A stretch of 52,020 nucleotides of DNA, from contig JAKABA010000015.1 of assembly GCA_021802115.1 (NCBI GenBank), positions 1-52,020 of the forward strand, given 5' to 3'. Made by a program: the position numbers and the translations under genes. The DNA is from a bacterium. GTDB lineage: Bacteria > Chloroflexota > Dormibacteria > UBA8260 > Bog-877. Below the pieces are notes generated by a model that was not told the origin of the DNA, ran no database searches, and worked only from the letters and a program-made list of their open reading frames with translations. This document shows, piece after piece, positions 16,353 to 26,881 of this stretch. The number at the start of each line of letters is the position of its first letter. Position 1 is the first letter of the stretch.

Positions 16353-17906
16353 GTGCTGCTGCTGGTGGCGGGCGCCACGGTGGGTCTGTCGGTCCGCCAC
16401 CTGGCTGTGGACCAGGTCTACCAGGAGGCGGTGGTGGCCCCAACCGGACCCTCCGCGCTCAGCCCCTTGCTCAGCCCCGCCAGTCCGGTGGCGCAGGCGG
16501 TCGGGGCGCTGGCAGATCCCGGGCTTCTCAAGATGGGGCCCGGGGGTGTGCCGGAGCTGGCCCTGGCCTCCAGCTGGAAGCTGGAGGACGGTGGCTCCCG
16601 CTACGCTTTCACGCTGCCCAGAGGCGGCCGGTGGTCAAACGGCCAGCCGATCACGACCAGAGACGTGGGCTTCACGCTGGCGGTCCTGCAGTCACCGCAA
16701 TTTCCCAACCCCATGGTGGCGGATCCCTGGACCGGCGTCTCCCTCTACGCCAGCTCCTTTTGGGCCGGCACCTTCGTGCTGCCGGGGCCGGCCCCCAACT
16801 TTCCGACCACCGCCGAGCTTCCCATCCTGCCCGCGGCGCACTACCGGGACCAGCCGGCCCGTTACCTGCGGGGAGGCCAGCGCTCGACCACCAACTTCGC
16901 GCCCAGCGCTGGCCCCTTCGTGGTTGCCGGCAACACCGCTGGTCAGGTTGTCCTCCAGCGCAACTCCAACTTCCGTCCCTCACCCATCCTGGCCGGATTC
17001 GTGATCGACCTTGAGCCCAGTCCCCAGGTGGTGGCACAGCTCCTGGCCAGAGGCCGGGTGGACGGCTGGCTGGCAGCAACCTCAGCTGATCTGAAGGGCC
17101 TGCCAGCCGGTTTGGTGGAGCAGCGGATGACGTCCTACTCCTTTGTGGAGCTACTCTTCAATCAGGCGGTGGCGCCCCTGGACAGCCTGGCGGTGCGGCA
17201 GGCCATCGCCGCCGCGATCAGCCGCCCGAAGTTGATCGCGGCTGGGGTTGGGGGCCTGGGCGTGCCGCAGAGAGGGCCCCTGCCAGCCTCCATCCCGTGG
17301 GCTGCGCTGCCGGCCTCCGGGCTGGGTCCGCTGCCTTCTCCTGGGCGGTCACTGGCGAAGGCGGGCTACCTCGAGCTCTCGCCGCATGGCGGGTACAGCC
17401 GGGCCGGCAAGCCTCTGGCGCTCACCCTTTCGGTGCCCAGTCTCGAGCCTCTGCCGGGGGCGGCCAACGAACTGGCCGCGATGTTGTCGGCCCAGGGCAT
17501 CGAGGTCACGGTGCGGGTGCGGCCGGCGGGGTCGTTCGTGTCGAGCACCCTGGCCCAGGAGCAGTTCCAGCTGGCTCTGGTCGGCTTCGACAACGGTCCC
17601 AGCCCGGACCTGACCTCCTTCTGGGGATCGTCGGGGGTGCCCGGCGGATCCCTCAACTTCAGCCAGGCTCCCGCCGACCCGCTCCTGCTCCAGGCGCTGG
17701 ACCAGCTCGCCGCCGCCACTGGCCAGTCGACCCGGCGGCTCGCCTACCAGGAGGTGGCCCGGCGTCTCTTCGTTGACCTGCCGGCGGTGTTCCTCTACAC
17801 TCCGGTGGCCGTCTACGCGCACCTGGCCTCGGTCCATGTGCCGGGCGTTCCCCCCCGGGGTGATCCTTTCCAACGCTTCCTGGATGTGGCCAGCTGGAGT
17901 CTGTGA
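16353..17906 (+). CDS. Extracellular peptide-binding protein (SBP_bac_5 family)
   Basis: About 517 residues from the first standard in-frame start, GTG 16353. The N-terminus is hydrophobic (LLLLVAGATVGL), consistent with a signal or anchor. The SBP family 5 core is clear: SSWKLEDGGSRYAFTLPRG, then WSNGQPITTRDVGFTL, the middle VELLFNQAVAPLDSLAVRQA, and the C-terminal VDLPAVFLYTPVAVYA. Such proteins bring oligopeptides, nickel or other ligands to ABC importers, but no permease gene is adjacent. The frame runs back without a stop to the end of secG and encodes an Arg-rich stretch (RHPLRFASLAGSL) just ahead of the hydrophobic part, so the true start may be a nonstandard codon such as CTG 16308. 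Confidence 0.8.
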   Translation: MLLLVAGATVGLSVRHLAVDQVYQEAVVAPTGPSALSPLLSPASPVAQAVGALADPGLLKMGPGGVPELALASSWKLEDGGSRYAFTLPRGGRWSNGQPITTRDVGFTLAVLQSPQFPNPMVADPWTGVSLYASSFWAGTFVLPGPAPNFPTTAELPILPAAHYRDQPARYLRGGQRSTTNFAPSAGPFVVAGNTAGQVVLQRNSNFRPSPILAGFVIDLEPSPQVVAQLLARGRVDGWLAATSADLKGLPAGLVEQRMTSYSFVELLFNQAVAPLDSLAVRQAIAAAISRPKLIAAGVGGLGVPQRGPLPASIPWAALPASGLGPLPSPGRSLAKAGYLELSPHGGYSRAGKPLALTLSVPSLEPLPGAANELAAMLSAQGIEVTVRVRPAGSFVSSTLAQEQFQLALVGFDNGPSPDLTSFWGSSGVPGGSLNFSQAPADPLLLQALDQLAAATGQSTRRLAYQEVARRLFVDLPAVFLYTPVAVYAHLASVHVPGVPPRGDPFQRFLDVASWSL

Positions 17907-17961
17907 GGGGGCGGCTCGGACCCAGTCGGACCGGCCCGGTGAGGTAGCATTCCAGGTCTCG

Positions 17962-18047
17962 GCCGGGATGGTGAAATGGTAGACACGCAGCGTTCAGGGC
18001 GCTGTGCAGGTCACTGCGTGCGGGTTCGAGTCCCGCTCCCGGCACCA
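17962..18047 (+). tRNA. tRNA-Leu (anticodon CAG)
   Basis: Acceptor stem GCCGGGA (17962-17968) pairs with TCCCGGC (18037-18043), followed by A and an encoded CCA. The anticodon arm is CAGCG-TTCAGGG-CGCTG with CAG at 17995-17997. The long variable arm and the GGTTCGAGTCC T-loop region fit a class II tRNA-Leu. Confidence 0.96.
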
Positions 18048-18145
18048 GCCGATCGAAGCTTGAGTTCGGGCCAGGGGCGGGTAGCCTGACTATGCTCGAC
18101 GATGGTGGCCAACCGGGGCAGCCGGGCCAGCTAAGTGGAGGTCAG

Positions 18146-19069
18146 GTGACGGACGCGACGCATCCGGACTCGGCGGACGACCCCGAAGACCAGGGGCCGC
18201 CAAGGTCGCCATTGCCATGGGTGCCCCCGGCTGGCGTGGGTGACTTTGGCTGGCCGGCCGAAACCGGGGACCAGCCCGATGCCGAATGGTTGCCGGCCGG
18301 AGGCGGCCCCAGGCAGAGGCAGCGGTGGCTGGGGTTGCTGGCCGCGGTGGTGGTGGTCGCTCTGGGCGCGGGAACGCTGGGGCTGGTGCTCAGTCGTCAG
18401 CTGAATCCGGTGCATCAGACGAGGCGCGACAGTCCCTACGTCTCACCCCGGGTGTCGCCGGCGAACCCCACCCAGCAGTTGCAGCAGGTGGCCAACCAGG
18501 ATCTCTCTGAGATCGTCGAGATCGTCTCGATCGGGGTCTCCAGTGAGGAGTTGGGCACCGGTTGGCCGGTGAACAGCAGTGGGGACTTCATCACCAACGA
18601 CCATGTGGTGCATGAGGGACTGAGCTTCCACGTGGTCTCCGCGTCGGGCGCCGAGTACCCGGCCCGGGTGATCAACGTCGATGCCGCCCTCGACCTGGCC
18701 GAGGTTCACGTGGTGGGCTTGCAGGAGCAGCCCTTGCCCCTGGATCAGGGCCTCGCCGCGCTGGGCCAGCCGGTGGTCGTGCTGGCCGCTCAGGGTGCCA
18801 CCGGCCGCCCTCCCGTGACCGCGTCGACGATCAACGGGCTGGCGGAGCGGGCCACGGTGCAGGATGCTCAGCCGGGTGAGCTGGCCACCTACAGCAACCT
18901 GATCCGCATCCCCGCCCACATCTTTCCCGGCAACAGCGGCGGTCCGGTCCTCACCACGTCGGGCCAGGTGGTGGGGATCCTCACCCTGGCCGCCCAGAAC
19001 GGCTCGGGGGCGTTTGCCATCCCTCTGGCCGAGGTCTACCCGGTGATCCACCAGTGGCTGCAAAGCTGA
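18146..19069 (+). CDS. Membrane-anchored trypsin-like serine protease (DegP-type catalytic domain)
   Basis: A 307-residue protease with an acidic, Pro-rich cytoplasmic N-terminus, one transmembrane segment (WLGLLAAVVVVALGAGTLGL) and an extracytoplasmic S1C-like domain. The catalytic triad reads His in TNDHVVHEG, Asp in DAALDLAEV and Ser in PGNSGGPV. No PDZ domain follows, unlike DegP/HtrA, so it is a short form. GTG 18146 has GGAGG 5 nt upstream and is preferred. An in-frame ATG at 18092 would add 18 residues. It probably acts in envelope stress or protein processing. Confidence 0.87.
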   Translation: MTDATHPDSADDPEDQGPPRSPLPWVPPAGVGDFGWPAETGDQPDAEWLPAGGGPRQRQRWLGLLAAVVVVALGAGTLGLVLSRQLNPVHQTRRDSPYVSPRVSPANPTQQLQQVANQDLSEIVEIVSIGVSSEELGTGWPVNSSGDFITNDHVVHEGLSFHVVSASGAEYPARVINVDAALDLAEVHVVGLQEQPLPLDQGLAALGQPVVVLAAQGATGRPPVTASTINGLAERATVQDAQPGELATYSNLIRIPAHIFPGNSGGPVLTTSGQVVGILTLAAQNGSGAFAIPLAEVYPVIHQWLQS

Positions 19070-19108
19070 CCTCCGGCTGAGAGTTTCCGAGCTCCACTCT
19101 AGGGCCAA

Positions 19109-19138
19109 TTGACGGCCGCGCGGCCCATCTGCCAAGAT
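19109..19138 (+). promoter_or_regulatory. Putative promoter upstream of sqdB
   Basis: TTGACG (19109-19114) and CAAGAT (19133-19138) are separated by 18 nt, followed by a leader of about 110 nt. The leader holds a small hairpin (GCCGC...GCGGC near 19174-19189). It does not match any riboswitch I know. Confidence 0.35.
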
Positions 19139-19237
19139 CGGCCGCGGGCGAGCACCCGAATCCGCTCCGATGCCGCCGGTGAGCGGCGGTGAAAGGGGGG
19201 CTGGGGCCAACCAGCCTAGCCCTGGTAGTCAGGCTAA

Positions 19238-20488
<1,251 letters not shown>

Positions 20489-20554
20489 CCGCCCGGCTGC
20501 GGGTCAAGTCCGCACTGCGCCGCCGGCTCGCGGAACGCGGCGCCGGGGCCGGGA

Positions 20555-20581
20555 TTGCAGTCCGAGCCTCCCGGGTACAAT
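20555..20581 (+). promoter_or_regulatory. Promoter upstream of trxB
   Basis: TTGCAG (20555-20560) and TACAAT (20576-20581) are 15 nt apart, about 40 nt ahead of the trxB start. The -10 is close to consensus; the spacing is a little short. Confidence 0.4.
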
Positions 20582-20620
20582 CGATTACGGTGAGCTCGTG
20601 ACCAAGGCAAGGGAAATATT

Positions 20621-21565
20621 TTGAACAATCGCGAATACGACATCGCCGTGATTGGGGCTGGTCCGGCCGGGCTCACCGCGGCGCTCTACGCGGGCCGGTC
20701 GATGAAGCGAACGATTCTGTTGGAAGCGGGGATCCCGGGCGGGGAGCTGCTCAACACCGAAAACATCGAGGACTATCCGGGATTCGCGTCGATCACCGGG
20801 CCCGACCTGGCCAGCAAGATGACCGAGCACGCCCTCAGCTTCGGCGCCGAGTTGGTGTCGGCGCGGGTGACCGCCATTGACCTTGAGGCCGATGGCACCA
20901 AGCGCATCGAGCTGGAGGAAGGAGAGCCCTACTTCGCCAAGGCGGTGATCCTGACCGCCGGCGGCCAGCCGCGGAAACTGCACGTCGCGGGCGAGCAGGA
21001 GTACGCGGGCCGCGGCGTGTCCTACTGCGCGGTCTGCGACGGAGCCTTCTTCCGGGGTGAGCACCTGGCCGTGGTCGGCGGTGGGGACGCGGCCCTCGAG
21101 GAGGCGGCATTCCTAACCCGCTACGCCTCCAAGGTCACCGTGATCCATCGCCGCCAGGAGTTCCGGGCCCAGCCGTTGCTCGTCGAGCGGGCTCGCCAGA
21201 ATCCCAAGATGGAGTTTCTGCTGGACACGGTGGTGGAGGAGGTCAAAGGTGATGGGGAGCGGGTCGAGAGCCTGCGCCTGCGCCACCTCACGAACGACCG
21301 GACCAGCGAGTTTCCGGTGGGAGGGGTGTTTGTCTTCATCGGCTTTCTCCCCAACACCGGCTTGCTGCGGATGCACGCCGATCACGACGAGCAGGGCTAT
21401 TACCTCACCGACGCCAACATGCAGACGTCCGTGCCCGGGATCTTCGCTGCCGGCGATGTGCGGGCCCAGTTGACCCGCCAGGTCACGACCGCCGTGGGTG
21501 ACGCCACCACCGCGGCCATGGCCGCCACCAAATTGGTGGAGTCGGTCCCCGAGCCGGTCGCGTGA
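20621..21565 (+). CDS. trxB: Thioredoxin-disulfide reductase
   Basis: A 314-residue flavoprotein that reduces thioredoxin with NADPH in the cytoplasm. The FAD motif GAGPAG is near residue 11, the redox-active CAVC is in SYCAVCDGAFF, the NADPH motif is VVGGGDAALEEA and the C-terminal FAD motif is GIFAAGDVR. Length is typical of the low-molecular-weight type. The start is TTG 20621 with AAGGG about 8 nt upstream. Confidence 0.95.
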   Translation: MNNREYDIAVIGAGPAGLTAALYAGRSMKRTILLEAGIPGGELLNTENIEDYPGFASITGPDLASKMTEHALSFGAELVSARVTAIDLEADGTKRIELEEGEPYFAKAVILTAGGQPRKLHVAGEQEYAGRGVSYCAVCDGAFFRGEHLAVVGGGDAALEEAAFLTRYASKVTVIHRRQEFRAQPLLVERARQNPKMEFLLDTVVEEVKGDGERVESLRLRHLTNDRTSEFPVGGVFVFIGFLPNTGLLRMHADHDEQGYYLTDANMQTSVPGIFAAGDVRAQLTRQVTTAVGDATTAAMAATKLVESVPEPVA

Positions 21566-21605
21566 TCCGGGTGGCGGACCGCCAGGCTGTCTCCCGCGAG
21601 GCGCT

Positions 21606-22145
21606 GTGAGCATAGTCACCAAGGGTGGGGATGGTGGCGAGACAAGCCTTCTCTATGGCGGGCGGGTGCCCAAGGACGACCTCCACACCGAGGCTTACGG
21701 GGCCCTCGACGAGGCGATCTCCGCCATGGGCCTGGCCCGCTCCCTGTGCCAGCACCCGGCGGTGGTCAGCACCCTCCTGGCCCTCCAGAGGGAGTGCTTC
21801 ACCGCTGGGTCTGAGCTGGCCACAGCGAGCGCCGATCGGGACAAGCTGCTCAAGCACTTCCCGCCCCTGGGGCCGGATGCGGTCGACCGGCTCGAGGCTT
21901 TGGTTCACGAACTCGAGCTCGAGGTGGGCCTGCCGTCCGGGTTCATCCTGCCCGGAGGCACGCCCGGGGCGGCCGCCATCGACCTGGCCCGCACCCTGGT
22001 CCGCCGTGCCGAGCGCCGAGCGGTAGGGCTGCGCCGCGCCGAAGAACTCGCCAATCCGGAGGTGGTTCGCTATCTCAACCGCCTCTCCGACCTCCTCTTC
22101 ATGCTGGCCAGGCAGGAGGAGGCGGGCAGGACCACGCTCAAGTGA
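21606..22145 (+). CDS. Cob(I)alamin adenosyltransferase (PduO type)
   Basis: A 179-residue enzyme that transfers adenosyl from ATP to cob(I)alamin to make coenzyme B12. The ATP-binding N-terminus TKGGDGGETSLLYGG is followed by ALDEAISAMGLAR, FILPGGTPGAAAIDLAR with RRAERR, and the C-terminal YLNRLSDLLFMLAR, all PduO hallmarks. The open frame begins upstream inside trxB, but GTG 21606 gives the family N-terminus (SIVTKGGD). No other cobalamin genes are nearby. Confidence 0.95.
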   Translation: MSIVTKGGDGGETSLLYGGRVPKDDLHTEAYGALDEAISAMGLARSLCQHPAVVSTLLALQRECFTAGSELATASADRDKLLKHFPPLGPDAVDRLEALVHELELEVGLPSGFILPGGTPGAAAIDLARTLVRRAERRAVGLRRAEELANPEVVRYLNRLSDLLFMLARQEEAGRTTLK

Positions 22146-22184
22146 CAGCCATGGCCGCGTCCGGCGGGTCAGCAACATTCTGAA

Positions 22185-22484
22185 GTGAAAGAGCAGGATT
22201 CAGCCGCGGCCCCGGTCTGCCGCCGCGCCAGAGTCGCGGGCCGGGTGCAGATGGTGGGGTTCCGCGCCTTCGCCGTCGCCGAGGGCCGACGCCTGGGCCT
22301 GGCAGGCTGGGTCCGCAACTGCGAGGACGGGAGTGTCGAGTTGCTGGCGCAGGGGCCGGCCCCTGCGGTCGGGGAGTTCCTGCGGGTCATCGGTCGCGGA
22401 CCGGCTGCAGCCAGGGTTGACCAGGTGGAGGTGGACGAAGTGACCCCCTCCGACCGGCTGGCCACCTTCACGGCGGCCGGCTGA
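22185..22484 (+). CDS. acyP: Acylphosphatase
   Basis: A 99-residue protein hydrolysing acyl phosphates. It has the catalytic Arg in the phosphate-binding GRVQMVGFR loop, and the Asn in GWVRNCEDGSVELLAQG. The canonical loop is GxVQGVGFR, so the Gly-to-Met change in VQMVGF is a common variant. The start is GTG 22185. Confidence 0.93.
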   Translation: MKEQDSAAAPVCRRARVAGRVQMVGFRAFAVAEGRRLGLAGWVRNCEDGSVELLAQGPAPAVGEFLRVIGRGPAAARVDQVEVDEVTPSDRLATFTAAG

Positions 22485-22544
22485 GGTGGTCCGGAACGGG
22501 GCCTGCAGCAGGGGCAGGCGAGTTGCGCCGCTGACGGTGCGCTG

Positions 22545-23342
22545 ATGAACGATGGCGTTCTCGGGCCGATCCTGTCGGCCGCTCGGGCCCGGGCCGTTCA
22601 GCTGCGGGGAGCGGGAGCCGATGAGCTCATCAGCGCGGCTCGACTGGCGCCTTCCCCGCGCCGGTTCGAGGCCGCCCTGCGAGCGGCAGGCTTTGCGGTG
22701 ATCGCGGAGATGAAGCGGCGCTCGCCGTCGGCTGGGCCACTGCGGATGGACCTCGACCCCTCGGCGATGGCCGCTGACTTCATGACCGGAGGAGCGGCCG
22801 CGATCTCGGTGCTGACCGAGTCGGAGTTCTTCTCGGGCGCCATGGCCGACCTCCATGCGGTGCGCGCCGCCGTGCCGCTGCCCGTCTTGCGCAAGGACTT
22901 CGTGGTCGACCCGCTGCAGGTGTTCGAGGCCCGAGCCGGAGGTGCCGACGCGGTGCTGCTGATCGTGCGCGCCATGGACCGGGGCCGCCTCGGCGACTGC
23001 CTCGGAGTCTGCCGTGACCTCGGCATGGCCGCCCTGCTGGAGGTCCATGACGAGGACGAAATGGAGGTGGCGGCTGGGCTGGGTGCTTCCCTGATCGGCA
23101 TCAACAACCGCGACCTGGACCGCCTCACGACTGATCTGCAGACCACTGAGAGACTCTCCAGGCTCGCGCCTCCTGAGGCTCTTCTGATCTCGGAATCTGG
23201 GATCAAGGGGCTGGCGGACGTCGAGCTCGTGGCCAGTTGGGGGGTGGCTGGGGTGCTCGTCGGCGAGACTCTGATGCGAGCCCTAGACCCTGGCTCGGCG
23301 CTCCTGGCCCTGGTGCCCGGCCGGGGCCAGAGGCCACGGTGA
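22545..23342 (+). CDS. trpC: Indole-3-glycerol phosphate synthase
   Basis: A 265-residue TIM-barrel enzyme of tryptophan synthesis. Motifs are EMKRRSPSAG near residue 59, ISVLTESEFFSG, LRKDFVVDPLQVFEARAGGA, GINNRDLDRL and the C-terminal LISESGIKG. It overlaps trpF by 4 nt and begins the trpCFBA run. trpE, trpG and trpD are not in the window. Confidence 0.97.
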   Translation: MNDGVLGPILSAARARAVQLRGAGADELISAARLAPSPRRFEAALRAAGFAVIAEMKRRSPSAGPLRMDLDPSAMAADFMTGGAAAISVLTESEFFSGAMADLHAVRAAVPLPVLRKDFVVDPLQVFEARAGGADAVLLIVRAMDRGRLGDCLGVCRDLGMAALLEVHDEDEMEVAAGLGASLIGINNRDLDRLTTDLQTTERLSRLAPPEALLISESGIKGLADVELVASWGVAGVLVGETLMRALDPGSALLALVPGRGQRPR

Positions 23343-23989
23343 GGGTCAAGGTCTGCGGAATCACCAGGGTCGAGGACGCCGAGGTGGCGCTGGCGGCCGG
23401 GGCCGATGCCATCGGGATGATTTTCCACCCGGGCAGTCCGCGCCGCGTCGAGCCCGATCAGGCGCTCCGGATCTCGGCCCTGGTGGGCCGCCGGGCGGAC
23501 TGCGTGGGGGTGCTTGTCGACTCCGACCTGCCCCACCTGGAGGAGCTGGTGGAGCGCTTCAACCTCAGCGCCGTGCAGCTCCACCTGCGCAGCTGCCCTC
23601 TGGAGTTGGTCGCTCAACTGGCGGTCCCGGTGTGCCCCGTCATAGGCATCGACGAGGGGGCCTCGCCGTGGACTGTGCCCTGGTGGCCGGAGCTTCCCCT
23701 GATGCTGGATACCCTGACCCCAGACGGCGCGGGCGGGACCGGGCGGCAACTCGACCTGGAGGTGGCTCGGGTCCTCGCTCGGCACCGGCCGATCTGGCTC
23801 GCGGGTGGCCTTGACGGGGACACCGTGGGGGAGGCTGTCCGCAGGGTCAATCCCTACGGGGTTGACGCCAGCTCACGGCTGGAGTCCAGCCCCGGGATCA
23901 AGGACCCCCAGCTCGTGGCCGACTTCGTGAGCGCGGCCAGACGGGCCGCCGGGGGGCCCGTCCGCGACAATGGACCCAGCAGTGAATAG
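23339..23989 (+). CDS. trpF: Phosphoribosylanthranilate isomerase
   Basis: A 216-residue TIM-barrel isomerase acting just before TrpC in the pathway. It has [20 protein letters not shown] at the N-terminus with the catalytic Cys, [19 protein letters not shown] and the C-terminal [16 protein letters not shown]. The GTG start overlaps the trpC stop (GTGA), and its own stop lies 20 nt inside trpB, so translation is coupled through the operon. Confidence 0.95.
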   Translation: MRVKVCGITRVEDAEVALAAGADAIGMIFHPGSPRRVEPDQALRISALVGRRADCVGVLVDSDLPHLEELVERFNLSAVQLHLRSCPLELVAQLAVPVCPVIGIDEGASPWTVPWWPELPLMLDTLTPDGAGGTGRQLDLEVARVLARHRPIWLAGGLDGDTVGEAVRRVNPYGVDASSRLESSPGIKDPQLVADFVSAARRAAGGPVRDNGPSSE

Positions 23990-25187
23990 ACCGGGCGAGT
24001 TGTTGATCACGCCACCCCCGCCAGCGGGCCGCTACGGGCTGTTCGGGGGTCGGTTCGTGCCCGAGACGGTGATGCCGGCCCTGGCCGAGCTTGAGGCGGC
24101 GGCGGTGGCCGCCTTCGCCGACCCCCAGTTCCTCGGGGAGCTCGCCGACCTCCACGCCGACTATGCCGGCCGGCCCACCCCCTGCTACTTCGCCAGCCGC
24201 CTCTCTGAGCATGCCGGGCTGGCGATCTGGCTGAAGCGCGAGGACCTGCTCCACACAGGTGCCCACAAGCTCAACAACGCGCTCGGTCAGCTGCTGCTGG
24301 CGCGGCGGATGGGCAAGCGCCGCATCGTGGCCGAGACCGGGGCCGGACAGCATGGCCTGGCGACCGCCACCGCCTGCGCTCTGTTCGGCTTGGACTGCGT
24401 GGTCTACATGGGTGAGGAGGACATGCGCCGCCAGGCGGTGAATGTGGCCAAGATGAACCTGTTGGGGGCTCGAGTGGAACCGGTGCGCAGCGGCTCGCGC
24501 ACTTTGAAGGACGCCACCTCCGAGGCGATTCGAGACTGGGTGACCAACGTCCGCGACACCCACTACGTGATCGGATCGGCGGTCGGTCCCCATCCCTATC
24601 CCTGGCTGGTGCGCACCCTCCAGTCCGTGATCGGCAGCGAGGCCCGGGAGCAGATGCTGGCCGCGACCGGGGCGCTCCCCGCCCAGGTGGTGGCGTGCGT
24701 CGGCGGTGGCAGCAACGCGATCGGGATCTTCGCCGGCTTTCTGGACGACTCCCAGGTCCGGCTGCTCGGAGTGGAGGCCGGCGGGCGCGGCCTGGGGCGG
24801 GGTGAGCACGGGGCCAGCCTCAGCCACGGGCGCCCTGGGGTGCTCCATGGCTCCCAGTCGTTCCTGCTCCAAGATGAGGGCGGGCAGGTCGACTCCACCC
24901 ACAGCATCTCGGCGGGTCTGGACTACCCCGGGGTGGGGCCAGAGCACGCTCAGCTGCGCCAGTCCGGTCGGGCCCGCTACATCGCGGTGGACGACGAGCA
25001 GGCGCTGGCCGCCTTCCATCTGCTCTGCCGGCTGGAGGGGATCGTTCCCGCTCTGGAGTCGGCCCACGCAATTCACGCCGCGGTGGCGCTTGGTCGGGGC
25101 GACGACGCCGACGGTCCGGTCCTGGTGTGCCTCAGTGGCCGGGGCGACAAGGACATCGACACCGTGCTGGAGTGGGATCAGGGGTGA
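23970..25187 (+). CDS. trpB: Tryptophan synthase beta subunit
   Basis: A 405-residue PLP enzyme condensing indole with serine in the alpha2-beta2 complex. The start [14 protein letters not shown] is typical. The PLP Lys is in [24 protein letters not shown] binds substrate, VGGGSNAIG binds the cofactor phosphate, and the COMM-domain region is present. It is the standard TrpB1 form. It overlaps trpF by 20 nt and trpA by 4 nt. Confidence 0.98.
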   Translation: MDPAVNRPGELLITPPPPAGRYGLFGGRFVPETVMPALAELEAAAVAAFADPQFLGELADLHADYAGRPTPCYFASRLSEHAGLAIWLKREDLLHTGAHKLNNALGQLLLARRMGKRRIVAETGAGQHGLATATACALFGLDCVVYMGEEDMRRQAVNVAKMNLLGARVEPVRSGSRTLKDATSEAIRDWVTNVRDTHYVIGSAVGPHPYPWLVRTLQSVIGSEAREQMLAATGALPAQVVACVGGGSNAIGIFAGFLDDSQVRLLGVEAGGRGLGRGEHGASLSHGRPGVLHGSQSFLLQDEGGQVDSTHSISAGLDYPGVGPEHAQLRQSGRARYIAVDDEQALAAFHLLCRLEGIVPALESAHAIHAAVALGRGDDADGPVLVCLSGRGDKDIDTVLEWDQG

Positions 25188-25984
25188 GCGCGGACCAGTT
25201 CGCCCAGGCCCGGATACAGCAGGCTCTGGCCAGAAGGCCAGGCCCACCCCATCTGGTGCCGTATGTGATGGCCGGCTTTCCCCATCGCGGCGACACAGTC
25301 CCCCAGCTGCTGGCGGCTCAGGCGGCCGGTGGGGCCGTGGTGGAGCTGGGTCTGCCCTACTCTGATCCGCTCGCTGACGGGCCCACCATTCAGGCTGCCG
25401 GTCAGCGGGCGCTGGCGGAGGGAATGAGCGTGGCCCTGGCCCTGGAGCAGGTGCGGGAGGCCAGGGCCCAGGGGCTAGCCGTGCCCCTGGTGGTGATGAC
25501 CTACCTCAATCCCCTGCTGCAGATGGGGCTGGGGGATTTCTGCCGGCGGGCGGTGCGGGCGGGCGTGGAGGGGGTGCTGGTTCCGGATCTGCCCCTGGAG
25601 GAGTCCGAGGAGCTGAGCGGAGCGGCAGCACAAGCCGGCCTGGCGGTCGTCACCATGGTGGCGCCGACCACTCCCGACGGGCGCCTGAAGCGCGCGGCGG
25701 AGCTCAGCACGGGGTTCCTCTACTGCGTCTCCCGCACCGGGGTGACCGGCGCAGGCTCCGAAGATCGCGACGAGGGCCGTCAGCTGTTGGCCCGGGCCCG
25801 TCGGCTCACTGACATCCCTCTGGCGCTGGGTTTCGGGGTGAGGCGGTTGGAGCAGATCCAGAGGCTGGCCGGTCTGGCTGACGCCGTGGTGGTTGCGAGC
25901 GTGCTCTTGGAGGCGGCCGCCGATGCCAGCGACCCGGCCCATGCGCTTGGTTTGACGCTGAGGGGCTTACAGGCGAGCGCTTGA
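25184..25984 (+). CDS. trpA: Tryptophan synthase alpha subunit
   Basis: A 266-residue TIM-barrel subunit that cleaves indole-glycerol phosphate and channels indole to TrpB. The catalytic Glu is in [18 protein letters not shown], the Asp in [10 protein letters not shown], and the phosphate-binding GFGVRR is present. The GTG start overlaps the trpB stop by 4 nt. It ends the operon. Confidence 0.97.
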   Translation: MSADQFAQARIQQALARRPGPPHLVPYVMAGFPHRGDTVPQLLAAQAAGGAVVELGLPYSDPLADGPTIQAAGQRALAEGMSVALALEQVREARAQGLAVPLVVMTYLNPLLQMGLGDFCRRAVRAGVEGVLVPDLPLEESEELSGAAAQAGLAVVTMVAPTTPDGRLKRAAELSTGFLYCVSRTGVTGAGSEDRDEGRQLLARARRLTDIPLALGFGVRRLEQIQRLAGLADAVVVASVLLEAAADASDPAHALGLTLRGLQASA

Positions 25985-25995
25985 GGTGACCCGGT

Positions 25996-26016
25996 CCCGG
26001 AAGCAGTGGCTCCGGG
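25996..26016 (+). terminator. Possible hairpin terminator after trpA
   Basis: CCCGGA (25996-26001) pairs with TCCGGG (26011-26016) around a short GC extension and AGTG loop, 12 nt past the trpA stop. No U-tract follows, so it would be Rho-dependent or simply protective of the mRNA end. The remaining bases up to 26279, between trpA and the convergent MarR-type gene, hold nothing else I can name. Confidence 0.3.
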
Positions 26017-26279
26017 CCCGGACCCCGGCAGCCGGTTGGTCGGCGACGACCGCCGCCACCTGAGTCGCCCCGAGGGCGGCAGCTCACCTGCCAGCGGCCA
26101 GCTGCACTGACCATCGCAAGAGGAGATTCCGGGGCGGGAGCCGCACTCCCTCTGGGGGGCCCGGGCAGGACGCTGGGCCGAGGGGCGCTCACGGTCCGCT
26201 GCGAGCGGGTGCGCGGGCGGATGGCGACGGGGAGCCACACCAAGTGGGCCGCCCCTCCCCGACCCCACGGTTGGCGGGA

Positions 26280-26780
26280 TCAGGAAGGGGAGGCTGCTTG
26301 CACCGGGCGGTTGGCTGGGCTGGAGATCCGCCCTGCGATCCGCTGGAGCGCGCTGTCGGTGATGGCAGCCCGCAGGACCATGTCGGCGCCGGCGAGGGCC
26401 TCGTCGGTCACCTGCTGGGCGAGCCGAGTGTTGAGGGCCGCAATGACCGCCACGATCGCCTGGGCGTAGGCGGAGCCCGCCGCGGTGAGCTCAACGTTGA
26501 CCTTCCGGGCGTCGCCGGGATCCCCCTGCGTGACTGCGAGGTGGCGCTCCTCCAGACCCCGGGCCAGTTTGCGGGCGGCCTGGCGGGTCACGCCGGAGGC
26601 GGAGGCTAGCCGGCCGATGGAAAGAGGCCCCGCCAGCAGCAGCCTCAGGCTGGCCGCGTCGGACAACCGGTACTCCTCATATCCCCTGGCTTGGAGCTCG
26701 TCTGCCATGGCCAGGACCCAGCTCCGTCTGGCAAGGGCGAGCAGGTCGCCGAACCGATAGGGGATTGCGGGATGGGCCAC
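26280..26780 (-). CDS. MarR-family transcriptional regulator
   Basis: A 166-residue winged-helix regulator. The core reads YRLSDAASLRLLLAGPLS, the recognition helix IGRLASASGVTRQAARKLA, then wing GLEERHLAVTQGDPGDARKVNVELT, and a helical C-terminus for dimerisation. GTG 26780 is chosen because TAGAAT ends 8 nt upstream and the family N-terminus HPAIPYRFGDLLALAR begins there. The longer frame to 26843 would overlap its own promoter. It is divergent from a DUF998-like membrane protein gene that it may control. Confidence 0.87.
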   Translation of the reverse strand: MAHPAIPYRFGDLLALARRSWVLAMADELQARGYEEYRLSDAASLRLLLAGPLSIGRLASASGVTRQAARKLARGLEERHLAVTQGDPGDARKVNVELTAAGSAYAQAIVAVIAALNTRLAQQVTDEALAGADMVLRAAITDSALQRIAGRISSPANRPVQAASPS

Positions 26781-26788
26781 CAAGCCCC

Positions 26789-26794
26789 ATTCTA
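26789..26794 (-). promoter_or_regulatory. -10 element for the MarR-type regulator
   Basis: On the minus strand this is TAGAAT, 8 nt before the GTG start, with no Shine-Dalgarno between. That implies a leaderless mRNA. Confidence 0.45.
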
Positions 26795-26881
26795 ACCATA
26801 TGCATCCAGGTTGCCTATCTGCTTCCGTCCACTGGCGGGCCATGTGATCGTGGTCAAGCCACCTCCGAGGAGGCCACGCCG

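Noticed and set aside
23898..25247. Minus-strand frame of 449 codons
   Set aside because: Entirely antisense to trpB; no recognisable motif.
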